Part shown: positions 32,820-43,500 of the stretch, in pieces
How positions within the stretch are numbered: position 1 is the stretch's first letter
How the letters are laid out: the number at the start of each line of letters is the position of its first letter
Source of the DNA: Neodontobutis hainanensis
Taxonomy: Eukaryota > Chordata > Actinopteri > Gobiiformes > Odontobutidae
Length of the DNA: 64,000 bases
Direction of reading: 5' to 3'
Assembly: GCA_024349245.1 (NCBI GenBank)
Contig: JALDNG010003520.1
Coordinates: 1-64,000 of the forward strand
Translations under genes and position numbers: made by a program
The notes under the pieces: generated by a model
What the model was told of the DNA's origin: nothing
The model's input: the letters and a program-made list of their open reading frames with translations, nothing else
The model's database searches: none

Positions 32820-33903
32820 ATTCTTTGCCAGGAACACTAGCTGGTTAACCATGTCTGGCTTCAGACAGGACCTTTTACAACTCACAATGTTGCCTGATGC
32901 ACTAAAAATTCTCTCTGAAGGAGAGCTGGTGGCCTGCATGCACAAGTATTTTCTTACCATGTTGCTGAGCCGGGGAAAGTTGACTTTGTGAGTTAATTTT
33001 CACCACAGAAGGGGGTCCTCGTCATTGTCAATTGTGGGGGACTGCATGTAGGCACTCAGCTCAGCTTCTATGGCAGCAGTGGGATCGATTGGTACTGTTG
33101 CACTTGCGGTGGATCTTTTGAAGAAACTTCCAAATTAATTTTTTGCCATTTTGGTGGGTGGGGGTGAAACTTCTTCCACTCTGGTCTCTCTACACTCAAC
33201 AAAATGCTAGAAAATATTAATTGACTTAGTTTTATATATGAATTATCATTACTGTATGACAAACACAATCCAGCTAAATTTAAACTTACTAAAATGTAAG
33301 ATAATGCATTTAAATGGAAGTAACTCTTCTCATTTACTCAATTCTAACCATTATTTTTACATTGTGTTCCATCATCTACATCTCTGACACCAGTCTGGCT
33401 TTGATGATGGGGACATCGTTGACACTGATGTATTGTGTCTTGTATCTTGGATCTAAGAAGGATGCCACATCTAGGAGCTCTTGTGTAACTCTCTCTTCAT
33501 AATTGCAGTTCAAGTACTCCAAAATTTTCTTTGTTAAGGACTTGGTCATGTCCGTATCACCCTCCTTTGGTGCCAAGATAGTTGTGTTAAACAGGCTGAG
33601 TACTGGTTTGATATGTGAAACACTGACTGACTCCAGCATATCCAGATCTTGATTTCCAAGAATTAGGTGCCGGGTGTTTCTGTCCTCTGAGAGGACCTCA
33701 TGGAGTACTTTCTCCTGCTCCAGAATCCTGTTAATCATAAGCACCCTAGACCCCCATCTAGTTTGACACTCAGTGATGAGTCCATGGACTGGAAGGTTGA
33801 GGCGCTTCTGGGCTTGCTCAAGTGCCACTCTTTTTCCAGCTGTGTGAGAAGTGGCACACCAACTTTTTGCAAACACCTGTTGCACGGCTGATCCAGCTGT
33901 CAC
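32820..33903 (-). pseudogene. Outer hAT transposase: C-terminal half
   Basis: The minus-strand frame 33376-33903 encodes part of the catalytic and insertion region (VHGLITECQTRWGSRVLMINR, ELLDVASFLDPRYKT). The stretch 32820-32990 encodes the dimerisation tail, with CMQATSSPSERIFSASGNIV and KPDMVNQLVFLAKN. The W in the TRWGS segment and the SERIFS motif are hallmarks of hAT transposases. A frame change and decay separate the two parts. The protein would bind the terminal repeats and cut them. Confidence 0.83.
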
Positions 33904-33991
33904 CTTTCACTGTGTTTTCTTGGAAAAATAGATGTACAAAAATAATTCATGATTATTTTACAACAGCTAAGTAACCACATAATGCAGATTG

Positions 33992-33993
<2 letters not shown>

Positions 33994-34057
<64 letters not shown>

Positions 34058-34067
34058 CTCACACACA

Positions 34068-34125
<58 letters not shown>
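33994..34125. repeat. (CT)n(AC)n compound microsatellite
   Basis: About 55 bp of CT repeats run directly into about 75 bp of CA repeats, with two 'acacacactc' variants at the junction. It lies inside the outer hAT transposase and adds to its disruption. Confidence 0.97.
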
Positions 34126-34126
<1 letters not shown>

Positions 34127-34211
34127 TAGCACTGAAGGCGCGTCCAGCCATTCACCTCCAAAGCCCTTATCATGTTCGATGCGTTATCAGTCGTCACGCA
34201 GACTTGTATTT

Positions 34212-34542
34212 CTAGTCTGCTAACGCACCTCTCATCTCCACTATATTATCCCGGTATGCTCCCGGGAAGAATGATGCCTGCAGACATCGGGTCTTGAGTT
34301 TGAAGTTTGTTGTAATAAAATGGACCGTTAAACTAATGTATGGTTCGGTTGTCCAGCTCGTCCACAGGTCCGTGGTGGTGGCGAAATGATCGATTTCACG
34401 GAGCTCGAATTCAACACTCATTTTACACTCATTATAAAGTTTTGGAATGGCCACTTTATTAAAATGTGTTCGGGATGGTATTTTATATTGCTTGTCCAGC
34501 ATTCAAACCTTTTTTAAAGCCTTCTTTTGAGACAGTGTACAC
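34212..34542 (-). pseudogene. Outer hAT transposase: central part
   Basis: The minus-strand frame 34212-34502 reads MLDKQYKIPSRTHFNKVAIP and then FATTTDLWTSWTTEPYISLTVHFI. This is the beginning of the hAT RNase H-like fold, including the first catalytic Asp in TTDLW. The preceding codons (IAKDMVPVYTVSKEGF) are split by the inner hAT at its GTGTACAC target and continue from 35452. Confidence 0.82.
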
Positions 34543-35451
34543 TAGGGGTGCGCCAAAATATCGATATGGCGATATCTCGTGATATTTACTCCTCTATCAA
34601 TTCTCGATGCGCTCTTGCCAAGTATTGATCATTAAAGACATTATAAAACGCTCTATTCATTATCCCTTGATGAGACCATTCTCCGGAGGTAGATAGGGGG
34701 CGGGCGTTGTGAGTTTGGCTGTTGTGGGCAGAAGAAGAAGACACGTCAAGCGAGGAAAAAGTTAAAGGACGCTCCAGCAACATTTAAATCCAAAGTGTGG
34801 ACTCACTTTTAATTTTATAGCAGTTCGGACAGGGCAAAGCTAGAAAAAGACTATGCAATATGCACAAACTGCTTTGCAAAAGTCCGCCACACTAGAAACA
34901 CAACCAACATACACAGCCACCTCACGCGGCATCACCCGGAGCTCTGTGAGAAAGCCGTGGTTGGTGCTGGCTCAAAGCCGACACATCCCGACAGAAGAAA
35001 GCTCAAGTTGGAATAGTGCCTAGGAGATGGTCTCCAGGTATCTTGAGCAATAGCCAGCTTTCTGTGCTGCCCTCTTATCACCAGAGGTAAGAAAAGTTTG
35101 CAATCTAGAAGTTGTAATGTACAGTATATGTGTAATAAATGTGAATAATTTATAAAATTCTACAATTAATACAACTAATTAGTATTAAATAGTATTAATT
35201 AAACTAATTAATGCAACTAATAAGAAACAAGGTTTTTTTTTTTGTTATTTTGTTTTAGCAAAAAAAATGGAGATTTAATTTTCCTAGTTTAAAAATAAAT
35301 CTTTTTATTTCTTAAAACATGACATATCTTGAGTTATTATTGATAATACATTGATTATCTTAGTATTGCCATATCGTGATATTATTGGTATCGTGAACAG
35401 TGTATCGCGTATTGTATTGTATCGTGAGGTAGCCAGTGAATCCCAGCCCTA
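34543..35451 (+). mobile_element. hAT-like transposon nested in the outer hAT
   Basis: A 909-bp element is flanked by the palindromic 8-bp duplication GTGTACAC (34535-34542 and 35452-35459). Its ends start TAGGGGTG and TAGGGCTG on opposite strands. It carries a BED-finger exon fragment on the plus strand and AT-rich filler. It lacks a catalytic domain, so it is a deletion derivative. It belongs to a different hAT family from its host, judged by the ends and the finger sequence. Confidence 0.88.
34795..35015 (+). pseudogene. BED zinc-finger fragment of the inner hAT
   Basis: The plus strand reads VWTHF, a stop, then SSSDRAKLEKDYAICTNC, AKVRHTRNTTNIHSHL and TRHHPE. The aromatic VWxHF start, the CX2C pair and the HX4-5H pair are the BED-finger DNA-binding fold found at transposase N-termini. 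An in-frame TAA shortly after VWTHF disables it. No downstream transposase remains. Confidence 0.75.
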
Positions 35452-35904
35452 GTGTACACAGGTACCATGTCTTTTGCAATGTGGTATGTTATAGCATCTG
35501 TAATTTCTTTATGTCTGAATAGAAACGCTACTGAATGCATCAGCAATCAAACTTTGCTTTGGTTTATTTTGGGATGACTGAGAAGTCCCTGGTGTATGTC
35601 TCATTGTCATGCACTCTTCATGCAGCATGCGATGGTGTTGTTTCAGGTGGTGAAACATGTTTGTTGTGCTACCTTGCTTAGTCGCAATTTTTGCTAAGCA
35701 CGACCTGCACAACACGTCACTCTGGTTTACATTGTCTTTTCTGAATCCAAAATACTTCCAAATTATGGAAGATGATTTATGTTTTGGCAACAGGTCAGAT
35801 TCTGCACTGCCACCACCTGCATTATCTCCCGCTCTCATTTTCTTTCTTTCTAGTTTGTCCGCTGTCTCTGTACTTTCAGTGCTGTTGCTGCTGCGGTGTG
35901 TCAC
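35452..35904 (-). pseudogene. Outer hAT transposase: BED-finger N-terminus
   Basis: A 131-codon minus-strand frame (35509-35904) starts MTHRSSNSTEST. It encodes a BED finger: SSIIWKYFGF, then CRSCLAKIATKQGSTTNMFHHLKQHH with the CX2C and H/H ligands. A Ser/Gln-rich linker follows. This is the DNA-binding domain of a ZBED-like hAT transposase. The remainder of the protein is split by the inner transposon and by frame changes. Confidence 0.83.
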
Positions 35905-36171
35905 GTGACAAGCAATGACGTGTCACCATGGAAACGCCCCCTCTCACAATATAGTTCCCACGTCCCTGATAGTGTGTGCGCGCTGGCTTTAGTGGTGCAT
36001 TCAAGGGCACTCGTAAAACTGATTTGTTGTGACTGCCAGAGTTGTATGCAGGTCAAGCGCGGAGAGAGAAAATCTATATTGTCTATATCGTTTTTTTTAG
36101 TAGTAATATCTTGAAAGTTCATATCTAGATATATATACGATAATGATATATCGTTCAGCAATAGTGTGGTG

Positions 36172-36780
36172 CACAGTTAAAGTGTTGACAATGTTTAAGA
36201 AATAATACGTAAATTTAGGACAATGCCAAGAGAGATACACTCACCTGATTGTTAGCATCACTGGGATGCGTCCTCCGTCCACCAGGTGAAAAATCACAAT
36301 CCTGGGTCAAAACGTGTTTTCCTTATAGACTGATGTCTGAAGAGATGTCCCCACTGTTCATAGGGTTTTATAAACAATGTTTGTCCTTGATTTTCTCTGT
36401 CTGGAATTTTGGGAAAAGTTTTAGGGGTGCCAGACCAAACGTCCAACATACTTGCATCTGACTAAATGCCCAAAACTGTGTCAACATGATTCTTTTGCCT
36501 GCTTGGCTAATGAGGTGCTCAGTTTTCATTAAAATTGGATTAGTGCCCCCTTCCCCCACCTCCCCCACATGTTTAAATAGCTTGCTACCCCTTGTGGCCA
36601 TGCATGTTCCACAACTTACATGTTTGTATGGTTTCAAACTGACGCAGTACATATAAAATCAATATGAAATAATCTTTTTTTATTTAGCAAGTCTGATAAG
36701 TAGTCTACAGCTCTATATTTAAAATAGAATAAAAATATTTTTATAAATGTAAAAATAAAATAAAAATATATATATAAACT
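36172..36780. other. Unassigned; possibly more L2 5' sequence
   Basis: No frame is supported. The sequence directly follows the outer hAT's second target duplication, so it should continue whatever lies left of 32415, namely the L2 5' region. A C-rich run lies near 36546-36570. Confidence 0.4.
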
Positions 36781-36905
36781 TCCCTTTTGCTGAAAAAAAG
36801 ATTTAAATAAAAGCATCAAGTTGTTTTCAAGGTAAAGACGTTTCATCTCAAATTCCAAGAGACTTTACCAATTTTAAGATCAACTGGTAAGCTGAGCTTA
36901 TATCT
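36781..36905 (-). repeat. Dispersed repeat copy (reversed)
   Basis: Its reverse complement matches 11356-11475 over about 110 bp, through 'accagttgatct', 'aaagtctcttggaatt' and 'gatgcttttattt'. I do not recognise the family. A second, partial copy in the opposite orientation lies at 37040-37105. Confidence 0.7.
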
Positions 36906-37039
36906 CTAGGCAAGGCAAGGCAATTTTATTTATATAGCACAATTAATACACTGGGTAACTCAAAGCTAATGGACCAGGCTGTTCTGTTCTCATGGCAATT
37001 GGCCATAAAAGGGAAGAGTGAACCTTGATGGGGGAGCCG

Positions 37040-37105
37040 TTAAAATCTCTTAGAATTAGAAATGAAATGTCTTCAACAGAGTCCAGATGCTTTTACTTAA
37101 ACCTG
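37040..37105 (+). repeat. Dispersed repeat copy (partial, forward)
   Basis: It matches the second half of the repeat at 11356-11475 ('aatctcttagaattagaaatgaa', 'tccagatgcttttactt'). Together with 36781-36905 it forms an inverted pair around a 'ggcaaggcaaggcaattttat' segment resembling a fish retroposon tail. Confidence 0.65.
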
Positions 37106-37119
37106 GTGATGGATGAGTC

Positions 37120-38560
37120 CACCTCTGAGCCCTCGGCCTATTTGTCTTCAATGGAAGATGTGTCGGTGGGGTTGAGGGGATCCTCAAGTATTCCTTCCAC
37201 TGAAGTCAGCAGTCTTCTCCCTCCTTGGCGCCGTATGGTTTGCCAGAATTTCTTTGAGGCTGACTGATAGTCCTTCTCCATGGCTTCACTGAAATCATTC
37301 CAAACCCGAGTTTTTCCTCCACAACCACCCGGGCTGCAGTCTACTTGGCCTGCGATATCAGCTGCCTCAGGAGTCCCACGAGCCAACCAGGCTTGATAGG
37401 TCTCCTTCTTCTGCTTGACCGTATCCCTTACTTCGTTGTCCACCACCGGGTTCAGGGGTTGCCGTCATGACAGGCACCGGAGACTTTAGTGGCTCCGTCG
37501 ACAATGGAGGTGGAGAACATGGTCCACTTGGACTAAATGTCTCCAACCTCCCTCGGGATCTGGTCGAAGCTCTGCCGGAGGTGGAAGTTCAAGATCTTTC
37601 TGACATGGAACTCGGCCAAACGGTCCCAACAGACCGTCACAGTACGTTTGGGCCTGCCGAGTCTGTCCAGCTTTCTCTCGCCATCGGATCCAACTCACCA
37701 CCATGTGGTGATCACTTGACAGCTCCGCTCCTCTCTTCATCCGAGTTTCCAAGAAATACGCTTAGGGTGTCCTGATGCCACGTGCACTGGTGGAAACCCT
37801 TATGATTGAACATGGTGTTCATTATGGACAAAGTGTGAGTAGCACAGAAGTCCAATAACAAAACACTGCTCGTGTTCAGATCCGGGGGCCGTTCCTCCCA
37901 ATCACGCCCCTCCATGTGTCACTGTCGCTGCCCACATGAGCTTTGAAGTCTCCCAGTAGAACGAGCGGTCGCAGCACTTTCCATCACCCCTCTCAGAGAC
38001 CCCAAGAAGGCCGGGTACTCTACACTGCCATTTGGCCAGTAAGCACAAACAACAGTGAGAGACCTATTCCTGACCCAAAGGCACAGGAAACGACCCTCGT
38101 TTACGGGTGAACTCCAACACATGGTGGCTGAGCTGGAGGGCTATGAGCAAGCCCACACCAGCCCGCTGCAGACTCCCAAGTAGTGGAGAGTCCACTTTGG
38201 AGGATTTGGGTTCCAGAGCCCAAGCTGTGTGTGGAGGTGAGCCCGACTATCTCTAGTTGGTATCTCTCAACCTCCAGCACAAGCCTAGGCTCCTTTCCCG
38301 CCAGTGAGGTGACATTCCATGTCCCTAGCGCCATATTCTGTGTCCGGGGATTGGGTCGCCGAGGCCCCTGCCATCGACTACCGCCCAATCCACTTTGCAC
38401 CAGCCCCTTACGGTTCCTCCCGCAGGTGGTGTACCTACGGGAGGTCCGCCCCACATCGCTCCTTCGGGCTGAGCCCTGCCAGGCTCCTTGGGGAAAGATC
38501 CGGCCACCAGGCACTCGCATGCGAGCCCCAACGACGGGATGCGCCATACCGGGCAACGTA
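37120..38560 (-). pseudogene. LINE APE endonuclease fragment
   Basis: Minus-strand frames encode the 5' part of another non-LTR element: WNVTSLAGKEPRLVLEVERY (endonuclease start, about 38280-38325), VGLTSTHSLGSGT, RNRSLTVVCAYWPNGSVEYP and VLLGDFKAHVGSDSDTWRG. Next come DLNTSSVLLLDFCATHTLSI, ELSSDHHMVVSWIRW, and a linker ending KDYQSASKKFWQTIRR. GDFN reads GDFK, a probable loss of an active-site Asn. The RT domain is absent beyond 37138, so the piece is 3'-truncated. This family is very common in fish genomes. I cannot place its clade with certainty. Confidence 0.75.
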
Positions 38561-38639
38561 ACCTGTTTGCTTTGGGAGACCCTACCAGGGTCATATAGCC
38601 CCCGACATCATAGCTCCTAGAATGTTGTATGCATTTGTT

Positions 38640-40056
38640 GTTCGAGAGGATCACTGTGATTATTTAAGGTTCCTTTGGTATAAGGATAACAACTTAAACA
38701 ATGACATCACAGAATACAGAATGAAGGTACACATATTTGACAACAGCCCCTCAACATCAGTTGCCATCTATGGTCTAAGAAGAGCCGCATAAGAACATCA
38801 GGATGAATACGGCACAGAAAGTTAGGAGTTTGTCATGAGGAACTTCTACGTCAACGATGGATTGACGTCGGTTTCAACAGAAGAGGAAGCTATCGATCTT
38901 CCAAAGAGAACTCAAAGAATGTTAGCAGCATCAAACTTAAAACTCCACAAAATTGCTTCCAAAAGCAGCAAGGTTATGACAGCATTCTCCCCCGAGGATC
39001 TTGCAAAGACTTGAAGGACCTCAACTTTGGTAAAGATTCTTTCCCACTTCAGTGGAGTCCTGGACTAATCTGGAGAGTGACAGCTTCAGCTTCCAAGTAT
39101 CCCACAAAGAGAAACCGTTCACAAAAAGAAGCATGATATCTACAGTTCAGAGCCACTATGATCCACTGGGCTTCAAGGAAAAGCTCGTCAGAGAACTATC
39201 ATCCAGAGAATATGACTGGGATGATCGTCTCCAATCAGAAAAGCAAATGTCCTGGAAGTTGTAGAAAGAGTCTCTCCTGTGAAGTTGGCGCCACATCCAT
39301 CACATACGGTTCTACGGCTGGAGATGTGTGCCGCAGTCCTGGCAGCTGAGATGGCGGACGCAATATGCAGTGAGATAGACATTGAGATGCATGCTCTGAG
39401 ATTTTTCACAGATAGCAAGATTGTTCTTGAATACATCCATAACACCTCCAGAAGATTTGATGTATATGTTGCCAACCGAGTCAATCGCATCAGCAGTGAG
39501 CCTCCAAAGAAAAACAGCTTTTACCTTGTTGACCCAGAACTTGCTGTTGAAGTTTTTTCTGCAAGGCTCACAGAAAGGATGCCGGTGATGCATGATGGCA
39601 AGCTAAAACAGTTGTCATTCGTTGTGTCCAACAAGAATTCTATGGAGAAGAATTGAAATGTTTGGAAGACGGGATTCTGCTCACATAAAAGAGTCCGCTG
39701 AGAAAATAAAATCCTTTCATTGACGAGGATGGACTCCTTTGGATTGGAAGACGCCTTACTAACTCTGACTTAACAAGAGATTAGAGACATCCTGTGATAC
39801 TGCCAAAAACTCATCACATCACAACTCTCATAGTGAAACATTACCATAAAGATGTTTCTCATCAAGGTCGTCATTTTACTGAAGGCGCCATCCGGTCAGC
39901 AGGACTGTGGAGATTAGGAGGTAAACGGCTGGTGTCTAGTGTCCTGTGTGACCTGCAAAAAACTGAGAGGTAGTTAATGGAACAGAAAATGGCACCACCA
40001 CCATCTGACAGACTCACTTCAGATCCCCTTTTACCCATGTCGGATTGGACGTCTTA
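38640..40056 (+). pseudogene. BEL/Pao pol relic (BEL-2)
   Basis: Plus-strand pieces give Pao RT (YRMKVHIFDNSPSTSVAIYG near 38710). The active site reads FYVNDGLTSVSTEEEA near 38845, with the first catalytic Asp replaced by Asn. Then come the RT-RNase H linker (ELSSREYDWDD near 39190), RNase H (MCAAVLAAEMADAI, LRFFTDSKIVLEYIHNTSRRF; 39279-39656) and the integrase zinc region (HYHKDVSHQGRHFTEGAIRSAG, about 39835-39900). It stops abruptly at about 40056, where a LINE tail begins. No LTRs are visible. It is more decayed than BEL-1 and in the opposite orientation. Confidence 0.82.
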
Positions 40057-40510
40057 GATAGATACATGTCATTGTCATTTATACAACGAAAATTTAAAAG
40101 TGCTCTCCATTAGTGCATTATTTATACATAGTTAAAGTAATACTAAATGTAAATTTAAGAAAAAAAACATTAAAACACTAAAACAATAATAATTTAAAAA
40201 TAAAAACACCTAAAAACCCATACATACATCAAACAAAAACATTGGTCCAGACTTGCGTTTAGCATTTTTTTTTTTTTTTGTCGCGTTTAGAGCAGTTATT
40301 ACGGTTAGGTAGAAACTGTGCTTGAATCTATTTGTCCTGGCTTTATATAATCTGTACCGGCTTCCTAAAGGCAACAGTTCAAATACGGAGTGGCTAGGGT
40401 GTGAAGTGTCCTTTATAATACTCTGTGTTCTTCTGAGGCAACGGAAGCCGTGTAGATTTTCCAGCGTGGGGAGAGCCCCCCCCCCCTTTACACTTTTTTC
40501 ACAACACACA
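40057..40510 (-). mobile_element. LINE 3' tail fragment
   Basis: The minus-strand frame 40210-40509 encodes the end of a Rex1/CR1-like RT: DTSHPSHSVFELLPLGSRYR and TNRFKHSFYLTVITALN. This is homologous in layout to the ends of the LINEs at 21657 and 44523. The non-coding tail ends near 40060 with 'atgacaatgacatgta'. It is inserted in or joined to the BEL-2 integrase. A T run and a C run interrupt it. Confidence 0.72.
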
Positions 40511-40670
40511 GCTTCTGTACATGTATAGCACTTTTTTGCTTAATTATGGGCTAATGTATTTGACAATGGATAGCATTTGACCATACACAGAAGAATGCGG
40601 TTGTTTTATGGAGCCTGAGCATGTGGATGAAACAATTTGAATTGGCAATAACAAAATGTATTGGCATATG

Positions 40671-40874
40671 GGGGCAGTAGCTCAGTGGGTCGAGGATTCG
40701 CCCTTCAACCGGTAGGTAGGGGTTCGATTCCCACTCTCCCCACAGTTCATACTGTTGTTGAGTCCTTGGGCAAGACACTTAACCCACCTTGCCTCCAGTG
40801 GCTGTTACATTAGTAATTACTGTAGAACAATGTAAGTCGCTTTGGATAAAAGCGTCAGCTAAATAAATAAATGT
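40671..40874 (+). mobile_element. tRNA-derived SINE, 'ggataaaagcgtcagctaaat' type tail
   Basis: It starts GGGGCAGTAGCTCAGTGGG (A box region) and carries the B box GGTTCGATTCC near 40730. It shares the body 'cttgggcaagacacttaacc' with the SINE at 12301. Its tail, 'cgctttggataaaagcg', is the common fish LINE-type 3' tail. Imperfect direct repeats around it (aaatgtattggcatatg at 40654, aaatgtattgacaatatg at 40875) look like a target duplication. Confidence 0.88.
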
Positions 40875-40892
40875 AAATGTATTGACAATATG

Positions 40893-41870
40893 ACAGAATG
40901 AACAGAAAAATCAAATAAATACAATATAGTATATAGGGAAGGGTGTGGTACCCAACTGTCCATTTGTTCCTTAGTTCAGAGTTTGACCCTTTTAGCAGGT
41001 CTTAAGAAAATTCCTTTCGTGGTTTTTCCCAAAAAGTTCAGTTCAAATTCTCCAAAAATAAAGAGCAGAAAGCGTAGTCCTCATTTATTCCATTGCAGAA
41101 AAGAATAGAAATGTTATTCCAACCAGCTCGCTATCCAGTGTTCTGAGATGGAATCGAAACACCACAAAAAACCTGACCTGAAAACAAGGTCAAGAATAAA
41201 TCAATATTCAGGTTTTTAAAGTAAATCATTCAGTTTTATAGTTACCGGTAACATTAAATTTTAGTTTCATTACTTAACATTCTAATAACGGGAAAAAATA
41301 CAATAAAGTTCACTACATCAGTTCACAACTTTTCCCTTACCTCCAAAAGCCATAGTGATAGCATGTACACTTTAGCATTAGCCACACATAACATTACCAT
41401 TAAGCTAACGAGCAGTTAGCACAAACAATTCATCAAACCGCAAAAAGTACAGAAATAGTGGCATTATATAATCAGCGAAATTAAGGGGCATAAAGATAAT
41501 AAAGATGCAGTATATTCATATACTGTAAACTAATACATCATTATTTAAAACAGAGCTTTACATTTCAAACGTATTCTAAGAATTCCCCTTTTTTGTAATG
41601 CAGTTCAGTTTGAAAACGGTCATCAAATAAATCATAAAAAAGTCATTTTAAATAAATAGATGCAGCGGTTGGCAAAAGGGCCGTCAATATAACATATTAC
41701 CAAGACATACCGCTGAATCTAAGTACTTTCTTCAAGAGTTTTAGAAAGATAAAGCCAAATGACAGTCTGAACTTGCCTGTTTATGCCCAGCCACAGTGAA
41801 AGCGCAACAGGAAGTTCCCGGATATTTATCTTCCCCGGGGTTCATGTGTATGCAACTGGCCCATCAGGTG
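40893..41870. other. Unassigned ~1-kb AT-rich stretch
   Basis: No frame or paired terminal repeat is visible. Words such as 'ttagcattagccacacataac' and 'aagctaacgagcagttagc' hint at a decayed foldback near 41370-41425. The gypsy-2 polyprotein stops near 41870. Confidence 0.4.
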
Positions 41871-42840
41871 CCCGGAGCTTCAGGCACACTGCTGCAGGGT
41901 TGATGACCATTTCCACTTTGAATGGGCCGATGTACTGTGGTGCCAACTTTGTCGACTCAACCCTCAGTGGGAGGTCCCTGGAAAACAGCCAAACCTTCTG
42001 TCCAGGAGTGTACCAAGGGGCAGGGTGGCGGTTTGCTTGGTCCTGGGATTGGGCGGAGGGTGTGTACCAGAGCTGCACAGGCCTTCTTCCAGACCTGCTG
42101 ACACCGCCGCAGGTGCTCTTGTACTGATGGAACGGCCAGCTCGTTCCTGGTCTGTAAAGAGGAGGTTGATAACCGTAACAACACTGAAACGGAGAGTTGT
42201 GGGCATATTCCTCCCAAGGCAGATGGTCACTCCAACTGGCAGGGTTGGCTGACGATGTGCACCTAAGTGCCATCTCCATCTGTTGATTTGCCCACTCCGT
42301 CTGTCCATTAGTCTGTGGATGGTAACCAGTAGAGAGACTGACCTCAATGTCCAAAGCTGCACAGAATGCCCGCCACACCTGGGAGATAAACTGGGGACCT
42401 CTTTCAGATACAATGTCCAAAGGAATGCTGTGTAGCCTTAACAGATGGGTTACCAAGAGATCTACCGTCTCCGGGCAGATGGCAGCTCAGTTATAGGAAC
42501 GGAGTGGGCGGCTTTGGAAAATCGATCAACCATTGTCAGCACTACGGTATGTCCTATTTGATGGTGGGAGACTCGTGACAAAGTCCAGGGCCACATGGGA
42601 CCACGGGCGGTTAGGGATGGGTAACGGCTGTAACAGTCCAGCTGGGGTTGATTGAGGGTCTTATTACGGAAACACACGATGCAGGTAGAAATGTAATCCT
42701 TGGTGTCCTTATCCATGGTGGCCCACCAAAACTTGCTGCACAGGACAGCAAGTGCGACCAATCCCTGGATGGCACGTGAGACGGGTCCCATGGGCCCAGT
42801 TCAACACCTCCGATCGAACGCGTCCTCCTGAACATACATG
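41871..42840 (-). pseudogene. Gypsy-2 integrase, 3'-truncated
   Basis: The minus strand gives the zinc-binding part and core start (42462-42791: DYISTCIVCFRNKT). It then gives the core with SERGPQFISQVWRAF (42385-42440) and YHPQTNGQTEWANQQ near 42300, where the catalytic Glu codon is followed by Trp. The C-terminal segment (PGQKVWLFSRDLPLRVESTKLAPQYIGPF) follows near 41935-42010. The reading stops matching gypsy after VCLKL near 41870. Multiple frame changes are present. Confidence 0.83.
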
Positions 42841-43500
42841 GCGTTAGGTGGCCCAGTCCTCGGTCGGGATGTTGACGCCGGACCCGCGATTCTATCTCTC
42901 AGGTGAGGGTGGCCACGATGCGAGACTGTGGCAGGATATGCTCCTCTGGCGTTGTCTGTGTCGTGGGGTAGACTTGGGACAATGCGTCGGGCTTCAGATT
43001 CTTGGAACCTGGGTGATAAGTCAGAAAAAAAATTAAACCGATCAAAAAACAATGCCCACCTGGCCTGCCGGGAGTTCAGTCGTCTTGCCGTCTGGATGTA
43101 TCTAAGATTCTTGTGATCGGACCAGACCACAAACGGATGAATAGAACCCTCCAGCCAATGTCGCCACTCTTCCAATGTCAGCTTCACCGCCAGGAGCTCT
43201 CTGTTTCCCACATCATAGTTTTGTTCAGCAGGAGAGCGCTTACGGAAAAAATACGCGCATGGATGGAGCTTCTGGTCTGTAGACGAGCGCTGTGACAGTA
43301 CCGCCCCCACTCCCGTCTCCAACGCGTACACTTCCACCACAAACTGTAGTTCTGGGTTTGGTTGGATGAGCACAGGGGCAGATGTAAAGCGATGTTTGAG
43401 CTCCTGAAAAGCGGTTTTGGCTCCCAGTGTCCAGGCAAAAGGTTGTGCGGTGGAGGTGAGAGCCGTCAAAGGGGCCGCAATTCTGCTAAAGTCTGCGATA
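42801..43500 (-). pseudogene. Gypsy-2 RNase H
   Basis: A 222-codon minus-strand frame begins in the RT-RNase H linker (AFAWTLGAKTAFQELKHRFT). It then gives FVVEVYALETGVGAVLSQR, where the usual VDAS motif reads VYAL, so the first catalytic Asp is lost. It continues with ELLAVKLTLEEWRHWLEGS and VVWSDHKNLRYIQTARRLN. The domain is otherwise well preserved over more than 100 residues. Confidence 0.85.

Larger units (their letters stand above)
32423..36163 (-). mobile_element. hAT transposon with BED finger (outer copy)
   Basis: A 3.7-kb element is flanked by the 8-bp duplication GTGTGGTG (32415-32422 and 36164-36171). Its imperfect terminal inverted repeats share GGCTGAACGATAT / TGCTGAACGATAT. 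The minus strand encodes a transposase in several frames, and a second hAT (34543-35451) is inserted within it. The element landed in the 5' part of the L2 LINE. It is not active as written. Confidence 0.88.

Noticed and set aside
33949..34215. Plus-strand frame with Leu-Ser and Thr-His repeats
   Set aside because: It is simply the translated CT/AC microsatellite.
37467..38620. Several plus-strand open frames of 60-145 codons
   Set aside because: They are shadows of the minus-strand LINE endonuclease, whose motifs explain the sequence.
40671..40760. A tRNA gene suggested by the B box
   Set aside because: Same reason: it is a SINE with a LINE-type tail and flanking direct repeats.
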